Positions 10,669-22,338 of a stretch of DNA of 64,000 nucleotides are shown here, in pieces. The position numbers were made by a program, and so were the translations under genes. Position 1 is the first letter of the stretch. Each line of letters starts with the position of its first letter. Source of the DNA: Pollenia angustigena (Eukaryota; Arthropoda; Insecta; Diptera; Polleniidae); assembly GCA_930367215.1 (NCBI GenBank), contig OV884058.1, forward strand, positions 171,412,478 through 171,476,477, in the 5' to 3' direction. The notes under the pieces are model-generated. The model ran no database searches and was not told the DNA's origin. It saw nothing but the letters and a program-made list of their open reading frames with translations.

Positions 10669-12701
10669 TCTATATATATCTATCTATCTATCTAAATATA
10701 TATATATATATATATGTAAATGAAAAATGTTAGTATGTTTGTTTGTCTGTTTGTTTGTTGGCTAATACACTCCTAAACTACTGAACCGATTTTCCTGAAA
10801 TTTTTACAGTAACATCATGCGAGCCCTAAAAATAAAAAAACGCTACATATTTTTTCGATAGGGGCAGGGGAATTGGTACCCCCCATTGGATGCCAATATT
10901 AAATATCGCATATCTTAAGAGCCGCTGCACGCATTTTGTTGAAATTTTGGTAGTAGGATCTTCTAAGCCCCAAAATTTAAATAAAATAGTAGCGGGGGAA
11001 GTGGTTCCCCCCATAGGACGCCAATGTTTAACATAGCATATCTTAAGAACTGTTATAGTGAGAATGTTCAAATTTTGTAGAAGTCACTCTAATGGTATAC
11101 TACTCTATTGAGAATAAAAATAAAGCGGTAGGCGCAGGGGGGGGAAATACCTCCCATATGATGCATATATTAAATATCGCTCAACTGAAGAACTATTAAA
11201 GGGACAGTCTTCAAACGTGGTTAAAGTTACTATTATGGTAAGATATAAATTTCAATATAAAAATGGGCGGGGTTGACAGGGAGGAGCAGTACCCCTCATA
11301 GATAGAAATATAATTCAGAGCCGCTGCACGCATTTTGTTGAACTTTTGGTAGTAGGATCTTCAGAGCCCCAAAATTGAAATAAAATAGCAGCGGGGGAAG
11401 TGGTGCCCACCATAGGACGCCAATGGTTAATATCGCATATCTTACGAACTTTTATAGTGAGAATGTTCAAACTTTGTAGAAGTCACTCTTATGATATACT
11501 ACTCTATTGAGAATAAAAATAAAGCGGTAGGCGCAGGGGGGAAATACCTTTCAAAGGATGCATTAATTAAATATCGCTCAACAGAAGAACTATTAAAGGG
11601 AGAGTCTTCAAACTATAAATTTCAATATAAAAATGGGCGGGGTAGACAGAGGAGGATCAGTTCCCCTCATAGATAGAAATATTAATAAGAGCCGCTGAGC
11701 CCCAAAATTGAAATAAAATAGCAGCATGGGAAGTGTTACCCACCATAGGGCGCCAATCTTACATATCGCATATCTTAAGAACTGTTATAGTAAGAATGTT
11801 CAAAATTTGCAGAAGTCACTCTTATGGTATACTACACTTTTGAAAATAGAAAAAAGCGGGTAGGCTCAAGAGGGGAAATATCTCCCATAGGATCCATATA
11901 TTAAATATCGCTCAACTGAAGAACTATCATAGGGAGAGTCTTCAAACGTGGTTAAAGCTACTATTATAGCAAACTTTAAATTTCAATAATGTAAGTAATG
12001 GGCGGGGTGGACAGAGGAGGAGCAGTTCCCCTCATAGATAGAAATATTAATAAGAGCCGCTGCAAGCAATTTGTTGAACTTTTGGTAGTAGGATCTTCTG
12101 AGCCCCACAATTTAAACAAAATAGCAGCGGGGGAAGTGTTACCCGCCATAGGACGCCAATGTTTAATATCGGGTATCTTAAAAACTATTAAAGTTAGAAT
12201 GTTCAAACTTTGTAGAAGTCACACTTATGGCATACTACACTTTTGAAAATAAAAATAAAGCGGGAAGGCGCAGGGGGGAAATACCTTCCATAGGATGCAT
12301 ATATTAAATATCTCTCAACTGAAAAACTATTAAAGGGAGAGTCTTCAAACGTGGTTAAAGCTACTATTATGGCAAACTTTAAATTTCAATATAGAAATGG
12401 GCAGGGTAGACAGAGGAGGAGCAGTACCCCTCATAGATAGAAATATAATTTAGAGCCGCTGCACTCATTTTATTAAACTTTTTGTAGTATGATCTTCTGA
12501 ACCCCAAAATTGAAATAAAATAGCTGCGGGGAAATATTACCCCCCATAGGACGCCAATGTTTAATATCACATATCTTAAGAACTGATATAATAAGAATGT
12601 TCAAACTTAGTAGAAGTCACTCCTATGGATGCATATATTAAATATCTCTCAACTGAAGAAGTGGTTAAAGCAGTGTAGCGAAGCGCACCGGGTTAAGCTA
12701 G
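10669..12701 (+). mobile_element. Helitron-like element with tandem ~395-bp repeats
   Basis: The 5' end reads TCTATATATATC, followed by expanded TATC and TA microsatellites and GTTTGTTTGTC. The 3' end is a short GC-rich hairpin region (GCGAAGCGCACC) followed by GGGTTAAGCTAG at 12690-12701 and then T, the Helitron-type terminus. The interior is a tandem array whose units start with GAGCCGCTG at about 10919, 11316, 11689, 12054 and 12452, giving spacings of 397, 373, 365 and 398 bp. No Rep/helicase frame exists. Confidence 0.72.
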
Positions 12702-13335
12702 TATGTATATAAAATAGGATGTGTGTATGTATGTATGTGACGTATGGCCTCCAAAACGGCTGGGCCGATTTTGATGAAATTTTCAGGGAATTTTCAGAAT
12801 ATTCAGGCGGGTGACAATGTGAAGTCTGATTTCTTATTTTCGGTCTGCGGGCAGAGGGGCGTGGCGAAATCCAATATTCATATTGCACCACCAATGACAT
12901 TATATAATTTGGACGATTTTTTCTTTAAAATTATCGCCATGGTCCAACTTAGATTTATACAAAAAGAAAATTTTGCCCCTCCCACTTTTTTCGAATTACC
13001 TAAAATCAGAAAACGGCTTCATCGATTTGTACAAATTTTTCTTTCAAATGATCGTATTAATCCATTTTAAGTTTCATCTATTAAGCGCATAACTTGAGAA
13101 CGGCTTGACCGATTTGGACGATCATCGCCATGGTCCAACTTAGGTTTTTATGGAAATAAAATTTTGCCCCGCCCACTTTAACGCCCACTTTGTTTGATTT
13201 ACCTAAAATCAGAAAACGGTTCATCGAGTTGACTAATTTTTCTTTCAAATGTTCGTATCTTTTTAACGGATTTTAAAAATCGAACGCAAACATTTCTCCT
13301 CATTTGGACAGGACAACGTCTGTCGGGTCAGCTAG
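12702..13335 (+). mobile_element. Second Helitron-like element in tandem
   Basis: It begins immediately after the CTAG of the preceding element and ends with ACGTCTGTCGGGTCAGCTAG at 13335, then T. The interior has the often repeated text GGCCGATTTTGATGAAAT near the 5' side and two diverged internal copies of a block with GATCGCCATGGTCCAACTTA-like sequence (about 12930 and 13120). Head-to-tail arrays are known for Helitrons. It has no coding capacity. Confidence 0.65.
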
Positions 13336-13342
13336 TAGTCCT

Positions 13343-14225
13343 ATAAAAAAGCGAAGTTTATACAAATTCTTTTACAAAACAGTTAAGTTTTCACAAATTT
13401 TTTTAAAGCAATATTTGAATTTGCAATAAATTTCTTACAAAATAGTGAAATTGTCACAAATGTTCCTATTAAATAATCGAAATTGACCATACTTTCTATA
13501 AAGCCATAAAAACTTGCACAACATATCCTATAAAATATTAAACTTTGAACAACTTTTCCTAAAATCTAGTTAAATTTACTTAAAACTTCCTATTACAAAG
13601 GAAAAATAGTAAAGTTTAAATAAATTGTTATTCAGAATAGTAGACTTTGCACAAATTTTGTTATGAAATATTTGAATTTGCAAATATTTTCCAGTAAAAT
13701 AGTGAAATTACCAAAAAAATTTCATATAAAATAGTCACTTTTGCCAAAATTTTGTATGCAATAGTTAAACTTGCACAAAATATCATATGAAATATTAAAT
13801 TTTGCACAAAATATCCTATTTAATTGTAAAATATGAAAAAAATTTCCTCAAAACCAGTCAAATTGGCTTAAAACTTCTTATATAGAAAAAAAATTTGTAA
13901 AAAATTAAATATTCCTATATAATAGTGAAGTTTAATAGTTGTTATGCAATACTTAAATTTATTAAATTGTTCTTATGAATAGTGAATTGACTATAAATCT
14001 TCCTATAAAAAAGTCGAATTTACCCAAACTTTGTATAAAATGGTAAAAACTTGTTTAAAATATTTTATAAAATAGTAAAAATATCACTAATGTTCCTCAA
14101 AAATAGGCAAAATTGGCTTAAAACTTCTTATTTCAAAATAAAATTTGCTAGAAGTATTCATTAAAACAATTAAATTTGCACAAAATATCCTATAAAATAG
14201 TAAAATTGTCTACAAAATTTGGTAT
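13343..14225. repeat. Degenerate ~31-bp tandem repeat
   Basis: Roughly 27 diverged copies of a unit resembling AAAATAGTGAAATT followed by GCACAAATTTTCCTAT follow one another. Unit length varies from 29 to 34 bp. It is a satellite-like block with no coding potential. Confidence 0.75.
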
Positions 14226-15369
14226 ATTTAGTTACGTTTCTGTTTCATACAAAATTTTGCGCAAATTAAGCTATGTCAGTTCCATATCATTGAATTAAAA
14301 ACACAAAAACTTGTAGGTCTTCAAACATTTCGATGACATGTTACATTTATGGGCGTTCAAGGAACATTTCTTTTTATGCAATTCTTTTTCTTTCTTTTCC
14401 AATTACAATAAGAAACTCCTACTAATCAAATACATAAAAATCTAAAGGCAATAGAAGGTCACGACCCATTTGTACTTTTGTATTGATATTGTATCTTTTA
14501 GTTTGTGTATCTGTGGTAAACATTTGCGGTCATGTTTATGTGGTGTCTGACAACTCATCTCTTCCTCAATTAACTGTGTAACTCCTGTCAACAGGCATGT
14601 GACTTAATATTAAAACTTTTTAGTGGTGGGAGGTAAATTTTGTGTGAATGGGAATATTTTGAACTAAGCATAGTGGTGGTATTGGCAAAGAAATTGTTTG
14701 GCAATCTACCAGCTTTAAATAAACAGTGAAAGTTAAATGAAGCTGATTGTTATACACTCGAATGAATATTGAATGAATTGATTTAACCCCTCATTCCCAA
14801 AAATAAAATCCAAATGTGAATAAGAAGGATTTTTCTCGTCTTTTTGTGTATTAAACATTTTTTTCTGCTGAGAAATGTTTGATTAGGATCGTTTATTAGT
14901 GAAACTATTGTTGCAGTTTTGGTATTATTGATTGGCAGGCAAATATACTGAAACTGAATTTGATAGATTTTTTTGGCATTATTAAATAATTTTTCAACAT
15001 GATTTCATTTTTATTAAAAGCGTGTGTGTTTGTAAATATTTGAGAACTATATTATATGGAATCAGTAGAAAGGAAATCACACATGATTTTTTTTAGTATT
15101 TTTATGGGAAATCCCCTCAGGCATTGCTTCTATATACAATACACATTTTATAAGTGCAAGGAAAAATTAAAATCACAGCATTGTATTATTATTTTAGATT
15201 ACGATTACTCGTACGTTGCGTCTAATTACCAATTAAAAACATTTGGGGAGAAATTTAATTTCATTATTTGTAACTTTGTCTACGTTGCTTTTAAAAGTTT
15301 TCTTTTTTCCCAAAAAATAAACTCTTAAACGAGGGCAATTTGAAAATTATTAATTTGAGTTATTTAAGC
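14226..15369. other. Unassigned AT-rich DNA
   Basis: No supported feature is visible. A 90-codon frame at 15056-15328 has no recognisable motif and is most likely chance. Confidence 0.4.
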
Positions 15370-16555
15370 GGCTGTAGGAAATATCGCCCAAAGAAAAATC
15401 GCCAAAAAAAAAATGAAAAATCGCCCAAAAAAATTGCATGTAAAATTGGGCCTGATTTCATATGAAAAATGGCCCAAAATTTTTGGGCTATTTATCGTTA
15501 TTGTTGGGTGATTTTTCGTTTTTTAAATTGTTGTATGAAAAATGGCACAAAAAAATGGGCTATTTTTAAAATTCTACCATAAACTTACATAGCAGAGAAA
15601 ACTATGTTTTATTATGGTTGCAAACAACAAAACTATTTTTCAAGAAACTAATTTAACCATTATATGGTTGTCGGCGACAATGATTTGGTTAAATTAAACA
15701 TAATATCGGTAGAATTTTTTTAAAAATGGTTTTGTAGCTTTTTCTCTGGGTGAATATATTAAATATATACATATATATCGAAAATAAGGATTTTCTCTTC
15801 TATGGTATAACAAATACTGGCTTCGCTAACAAAAGCTTCTCTGTATCGCCGGCCTCCGGCCGGGCACAAGGCGAAGCGAAGCCGGTCTTTGTTATACCAT
15901 AGAGGAGAAAATCCTTGCGCCCGGCCGAAGGCAGGCTATACAGAGAAGCTTTAGTTAGCGAAGCCAGTATTTGTTATACCATAGAAGATGAAATCCTTAT
16001 TTTGGATATATATATTTAATATATACACCCGGAGTAAAAGCTATACAAATATGTTATCCATATTATGTTTAATTTAACCAAATCATTGTCACCGACAACC
16101 ATAATGGTTAAATAAGTATCTTTAAAAAAATCACTTGAAATTTTAACGGTATTTTAAAAAAAAATTTACACATTTTTGATTATAAGTTAAGTTGCGGACG
16201 TTGCAAAGTGTCATAACGTCCTCGTCCTCGTCTTCGATGGACATTATGACACTTTAAAAGTGTCCAAGGACACTACGACACTGGACGTTATGACATGTCA
16301 CCTAAATTTATATGAATAATAAACACTTTTTTGCAAATTTAGTAATTTTTTTTTTTTTTTTGGAAAAAATTCGTTTTTGCTTTTTGGGTCATTTTTCATT
16401 TTCTTTTTGGGCCCTTTTTCGTTTTTTTTGGGCAAAATTTCATATTTACCTTTTTGGGTCATTTTTCATGTTCGCTTGGGCGATTCTTCATTTGGGCGAT
16501 TTTTCATTTTTTTTTTTTTTTTGCCATTTTTCTTTGGGCGATATTTCCTACAGCC
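15370..16555. mobile_element. Foldback (MULE-like) element with 9-bp TSD
   Basis: Inverted termini GGCTGTAGGAAATATCGCCC are flanked by the 9-bp direct repeat TATTTAAGC (15361-15369 and 16556-16564). Each arm consists of degenerate GAAAAATCGCCCAAAA units. A 9-bp duplication and long repetitive arms fit Mutator-like or Foldback elements. It encloses a nested palindrome at 15594-16135. Confidence 0.82.
15594..16135. mobile_element. Nested palindrome of the AACCATA family
   Basis: The ends carry AGAGAAAACTATG and AACCATTATATGGTTGTC-type motifs. Inside, GGTATAACAAATACTGGC and GCCAGTATTTGTTATACC form arms around an unusually GC-rich core (15855-15945, with CCGGCCTCCGGCCGGGC). The core stands out sharply from its AT-rich surroundings. 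Confidence 0.65.
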
Positions 16556-17113
16556 TATTTAAGCACATATGCTAAACCAATAGAAAAATTTTAAAGATAT
16601 TATAAAATCTTTTTCGCAACAGCGTATCTCTGTTTTTCTTCTTAAAAACGTTTGATAGCATTTTTAAACAATTTTTATCGAATTCAGCAGCCTAAAAACC
16701 AAATGGAGTAATCATTAAATAATTTTGTCGAGTTAGATTCGGGATTCGTCCCACTGTGCGCATCTGCCGTTCATAAATCATTTTTACTAAATATCATCTT
16801 ACACGGCTAGATCGTCTTAAGCTATTACATATCATATAATATAAGGCCGTCTTAGAATTTCACATATAAATGATAAGACAATCATAAAATGACCATTAAT
16901 ACACATACAGTCGAAACCAAAAACTGTCGAACAAAAAACGAAAATTTGTGTTCAACTTTTGGCTTTTTGAGTTGGTTTGACAGCGACTGTTTACATATAA
17001 TGAATTAGAAGTAAAAGCTACAGTTATTTTTTTGGCCAATGACCAATAAAGAAGTGGAAGAAATGGCAGTTTTTCTACTTTGACTGCAGTTTTTTAAACG
17101 CTGGAAAGAATAA
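16556..17113. other. Spacer with a short TIR element
   Basis: About 16909-16993 forms a short inverted-repeat element (ACAGTCGAAACC...GGTTTGACAGCGACTGT) of pogo-like appearance. The rest is unassigned. Confidence 0.45.
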
Positions 17114-17823
17114 CAGTGTAACCTCGGTGAACGCAAACAATAGAAGTTTTGGGCTGTCGCGATAACTGAGTTGTTGCGCAAACCAAGTCACACATTTCTA
17201 GTTATGTTTTTCTATTTAAAAGCTTATTTCAAACCAATTTTATAAAAAAAAAATTAAGGTTAGCTTTTAATAATCGTATTTATTTGATTGAAATTAAGAA
17301 TAAAAACAGAAAAGCAAAATATACATTTAATAACAAATTAATAAAATTCACATTCAAATGTATGTTAATTTGTACTGATGGTTGTTATCTAGTTAAAGAA
17401 AAAGTCTGAAATTTTCGACTGAGTTTTTGTGCTTGTCATATTTTTTGGAATTGTAATTTCACGAATCTTTTGCAATATCATTATATCCTCAAAAGAACAG
17501 CTATTCCCCACTTCCCATTGTAGAGCCACTCACAAACAAAGAAGTTTCTAAACTAAATTGATCAAAAACAGAAGTACATAATACGCACAAAATATTTGTC
17601 ATTCTTAGAACACCGGTAAATCAAAAAGACTATTACACTTAAGCATAAGATTTTACATCGACACGTTTTAGTTTTGAATTTATTTATCAAAACCCAAACT
17701 AAAAAAAAAAACAAAAAGTCTTACTTGTTTTGCTTTTGCAAAGTTGCGTTAATTGAGGCTTTGGGTGTTGCGTTAAGCGAGGGGTTGCGCATATCGAGGG
17801 TTGTGTTCAACGAGGCTAAACTT
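17114..17823. mobile_element. pogo-like MITE, 710 bp
   Basis: The left end CAGTGTAACCTCGGTGAAC is matched by the inverted, diverged right end TTCAACGAGGCTAAACTT. GCGTTAA/GCGAGG motifs repeat inside the right end. The ends resemble pogo TIRs. The target duplication is uncertain and there is no transposase. Confidence 0.6.
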
Positions 17824-18060
17824 TACTATTTAGGCTATTTACTAAATATGGCTTGAACTAAGAAAATTTAGCATGATTCTCGTCCCAGCCAAAAATTACT
17901 TTTTCTAAATGTATGTGTGGCTTGGTTTAAGCAAAATGTATATATCATGAAATTATGTTTATATTTTGGATTTTCTTGTTTTAAGAAACGAAATTAAACG
18001 AAAATAAACTTCTTTCCGTGTATATAATAAAGTTGAGGCCATGTAGATAATTGAAAGCAA

Positions 18061-18128
18061 ATTACGACATTCGATCGAAATAACAATACAATTTAAATGC
18101 AAACTCGAACGATATCGAATGTCGTAAT
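18061..18128. repeat. Short hairpin repeat
   Basis: ATTACGACATTCGAT and its complement ATCGAATGTCGTAAT are separated by about 38 nt. It may be a tiny MITE; no target duplication is assigned. Confidence 0.55.
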
Positions 18129-19250
18129 TTTTTTTACTTTAAAAAGTTTAAGTTATCTGTGAACATAGAGAATAATATTGTTTCTCTGCGTGTATGTATT
18201 TGGAATAACTCAACTCCATCAATCGCGTTCTTTATTCCTATTCGATAAAAGTAAGTTTCCGAAAATTCAAACGCGTACATAATTCATTTATTTATAAAAC
18301 ATTTAAGTATATATTTTCAAAATAACTTGCATCAATTTCGAAATTTTCACAACATACATGTGTATTTTTGTATAATTTTAAACAAATTTTCGGCCTGCCC
18401 TCATAAAACAAATTAAGATAACTATATTCCCTGTGATAATCTTAATAATTACATATGAAACTAATTTCTTTTATATTACTTTCGTACTCCTTTTAAAACT
18501 ACCACACATTCATTAGCACATTCAACCATTTGCACCCATCCATTCTACTTCTAAGTCTAGAAAAAAGAAAGAGAGCGAGAGAGAGAAATGTTGTATGATT
18601 ATTCATGAGATATGCTAATTTTCGTAAAGGTTGGTACCTTTTTAATGGGAGTTTAGATAAAAAGGGGCTCGTGTGTATCATAAAATATGTCATATTTTAA
18701 CAAAAATTACATATAAAACCATTTACACACCGTGCACTTTTAATTGCTAAAATCTTAATTCATATGAACGCACATTATTATCCTTGCCGGCAAATAGTAC
18801 TCACATACAAAGATAAGTCAGTCATGTATCCTTTTGTAGGACACATTGTTGTTAACATTTGGTGGGTAGTATTTGTATTAAAAGATGTTAAAACAAAACT
18901 TTTCTTTTCTTGTGTTTGGGTTACAAAAGACCTTTTCATTCAATTATGAAAGTATTCACATGGTAATAAAGGATACTAATGAAGCTGTTACGAATGTATT
19001 TGATAATAAAATGTAAATAAGGCAGTGTAATTATTTTTTTTTTTAAGTTGAACTTTAAAATTTAGGATTTTTAAGAAAAAATTTCATTTAAATAACCCGA
19101 GCTTTTAAGATGATTTCATCTCAAGTGTTTGTGAGTCCTGGGGAATTCAACTTCATAAGCCAGATGGAAACGCTACTGAATGTTGCTACTTTTGATATTG
19201 AATAAGAATGCATGATTGGAAATAGGATCTCAACTGAGGACATGCAAACA
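18129..19250. other. Unassigned AT-rich DNA
   Basis: No supported feature is visible. About 18680-18720 (AATATGTCATATTTTAACA) has a near-copy at 57100-57140. Confidence 0.4.
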
Positions 19251-19369
19251 ATCAGCCATGTCACAGACTTCAATTCCGTTCGAAAACTATCAAAATACAA
19301 TTTCTATTAATAAACAAATATGTTTTCTTCGGTTCCGAACGGAATGGTACTCTGTGACATGGCTGAATA
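19251..19369. mobile_element. Small MITE, 119 bp
   Basis: TCAGCCATGTCACAGA and TCTGTGACATGGCTGA form the ends, and a second inverted block, AATTCCGTTCG/CGAACGGAATT-like, lies just inside. Confidence 0.6.
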
Positions 19370-19680
19370 TCCATTTTTACCTGCATTTGTTTCAGTTTAA
19401 CTTAACACCGTTAATTTTGATCTAAACTGTTCGTCGAATGTTTAAGACCAATTTGGTAAACCTTTAAGAGCTAAACATCGATCGGGCATAACTATATCTA
19501 ATCTCAAACTTAAATAATGATTAAGAAATGTTATTGGTATCCACTAGAGATGCCAATCGAGGCTGAAATAGGGGAAGTCGTGCTTTTTAATTTAATGCCG
19601 GGTTCCAATTCCGGGATTGCGCTGTTTAAAAATAATAAAAATTTGTATCCATATAAACACTGCCGCAGGCCTCTAAAATT

Positions 19681-19912
19681 TTGGCAATTCATTGTTTTAA
19701 TCCAAATTTTTAATATTTTTAATTAGGCTTAAGTTCATGAAATTTAATTTTCATTAAATTATTTTTATGAAGAAAGGAATTTTACAACATGAAAATCAAT
19801 TAAAATTGTTACTGATAATCTTTCATTCTTGACGTGGCTCGGGCTCGAACCCTGGCCGGCAGGTTACCATGACATGTTTCGATCGCAACCACTCGATCTC
19901 CCCAGATGGATT
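19681..19912 (-). mobile_element. tRNA-derived SINE, copy B
   Basis: On the minus strand this reads GGAGATCGAGTGGTTGCGAT, then AGGGTTCGAGCCC (B box), CGTCAAGAATGAAA and the same AT-rich body as copy A at 10229-10460, including CATGTTGTAAAATTCC. Two copies in opposite orientation sharing head and body establish a family. Confidence 0.8.
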
Positions 19913-19971
19913 TGTAATTTGTAAAACAACTCAAAAACGAAAGAATAGAATATTTCCCCATTATGTCTTAA

Positions 19972-20239
19972 CGTCCAACCAGAATGGGCATAACGTTGCC
20001 TAAGTTAATGTGCGAATACATGTAAATGTTCATTGCCAAACCATATTAATTTAAAGAAACTTTTTGTTAAATTTAATTAAACTGTCATTTGCTTAAGTGA
20101 AGTGCGAAACTGATCGCATATTCCGTACAGAACCAAATGTTTTTATATTTGGTTTTTGTTCTTTTAAATGCGTTGGAGAGGCTTTTTGTTAATTTTTGAC
20201 AGTGGCTTTAGCTTGTTTATGTATATTCTGGTTGGACCT
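19972..20239. mobile_element. Small TTAA-flanked MITE
   Basis: GTCCAACCAGAAT and ATTCTGGTTGGAC form inverted ends. TTAA occurs at 19968-19971 and 20240-20243, which would fit a piggyBac-type target. The terminal bases do not match exactly, so the class is tentative. Confidence 0.45.
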
Positions 20240-20243
20240 TTAA

Positions 20244-21638
20244 TCGCCAGAAATTTGTTATACCTACACCATGGTGGCGAGGGTATTATACGTTTGAGCA
20301 TATTTGTGTAAAACTTAAAACCATTGGCTCTACCAACATCTTTTTTTATTTGTCCATAGCTCCCGTTTAAATACCACTCCGGAAAATATCTTTTATTGTC
20401 ACAACACCCTTAAAAATGTTGGTTGGCATTAACAAACAATTTGGCAAATCTGTGTGCTGGTGTGTTAAGAATTAATCATATGCTTCATACAAAATAGTCT
20501 AATAACGATGTAGAACTTTTACATTTATGAATCTTAATATAATAATATAAATTTGCTTTGGCGTATCCATGATCACCCATGAATCTCGAATAGGTAAGAA
20601 ATAGGAATAATTCTGAGCTCTAAAAAACCGGAAGACCCGCTTGGCATCCCTATTATCTACTCTTCCGCGGGATGTACAGCCAATACCTGGGATTCGGCAA
20701 AACTCTTAAAGTTACAGATCAAAAGAGGTTTTCATGATCTCTTGTGATCGCGGCAAGAGATCATAACTGGTACCTCGGAAATCAGTAACTCCGGGTGAGT
20801 AGGCACTAGACTGTCAATTAGCAGAGATCTCCGTAAGTATAATTCTTGCGGAAATGCGTTCTTTCTGTCAGGAGGATTGTCTTTACGGACGTGTAACCTT
20901 TCTGATATTTAGTACCTTCATCATGGGTTGAGCTTACATACCTGCAGTTAGGAGTTCAGCGGTTAGATCCCTTTTTTGAAGAATGGATACTTTCGGAGAC
21001 CACGTTCGGGTTATGGTTTAAGTCCAGAGTAGAGGTAAGGGATATCTTAAAATTCCACCAAATGACTGATTTTTCAGCACATGTGGGAGAGTTTGGCCTG
21101 AGGGAGAACTATCCCTAGGTCCTGTTGCTACTGAACAGCTGCTGCTGGAACTATTCAAAAGCAGAGGATGTTAATAGCATCAGCTCCTTAAAAAGGGCGA
21201 ATGTATAATATTGCCGGATTACACAATCAAATTGCAAAATGTGTTGGATGGTGCCTCCCACAACGAATTGTTTGTCAACCAGATGGATAGGATCCATCAT
21301 GAGATTATGTTGCCACGGCATGCCGCGGCAGGTAAAAATCCCTCAACTACCAAGTAAAATTTCAAAAGCATTTTAACTAAGCATTCTATTTTAGAGATTA
21401 TTGTTCTGTTGTGCCGGTGAGAATATTGAAGAGGGCATTATATAATTTTTATTTCATTACATTGTGCAGTCAAAGCGAATAAATTTGCTCAGTTTGGTTA
21501 TAGATTGCGAAGACTTTGCTCGATCTAAGTTCGCTGGCATTACAAACTGAATATCGATACGAACGCATTGTAAGCTGCCTTAATATGTCAAATTATAGTG
21601 AGACTCGCACTTATTTTTCCCACTGAAAAGCTGCAGAC
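20244..21638. other. Decayed, less AT-rich sequence
   Basis: A palindromic piece at 20261-20296 (TATACCTACACCATGGTGG) starts the interval. About 20560-21340 has clearly higher GC than its surroundings and looks like long-dead coding sequence, but stops interrupt every frame and no motif survives. Confidence 0.35.
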
Positions 21639-22330
21639 TAGTGCTGGGATACTATCGATATTTATCGATAGTTCAGATTTCACTATCGATATATCGATAT
21701 TACTATCGACTGAATGTTTGTACTTGTGCAGGAAAACTTTAATTATTTTTTTATAAGGCTGCAGTCCGTTGTTTTTATCACTTTATTGAATGTATGAGAC
21801 GTTTGTTTATACGCACGCTATTTTAGATGGCAGTTTTTTAAAAATTGATAAGTAACTTTCTGAAAGAACCGAAGTAACAGGGACTATACTAACTAAACCC
21901 AAAGAGGTAATCAATCTAGCGGACTTATCCTCTAATGGTCGTTCATTGTTTTGTCCTATGCTTACAATTGCATTTGCATTTGCATTTTTTTTTACAACAT
22001 TACAAAAATATTTGACATTTCATTCCCTATATATAAATATATACAAATTTCGACTTTAAGGCCTTTAATTAGCAGTAAAAAGCACTGCTAAGCAATTCAT
22101 ACCACTTGCCATTCTTGTTGTTTGTATTCATTGCTGTAATTCAACGCGAATTAATAATAGCAAGTAAAAATTTGCGGCAAAAAACTGTGTGTGTATAGCT
22201 GCTGTTAGATGTCTTCATAGCTGTATTTTAAATAATAAAAATATCGATATTTATATTTTTCCTATCGATATTTTCGATATTTTAAGACTAATGATAATAT
22301 CGATAGTTTATCGATAGTTTCCCAGCACTA
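21639..22330. mobile_element. hAT MITE with ATCGAT-rich ends
   Basis: Termini TAGTGCTGGGATACTATCGA and its imperfect complement ending CCCAGCACTA are flanked by the 8-bp duplication CTGCAGAC (21631-21638 and 22331-22338). TATCGATA motifs cluster at both ends. It spans 692 bp with no coding frame. Confidence 0.87.
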
Positions 22331-22338
22331 CTGCAGAC

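Noticed and set aside
16312..16575. 87-codon phenylalanine-rich frame resembling a membrane protein
   Set aside because: It is the T-rich arm of the foldback element read as codons, not a gene.
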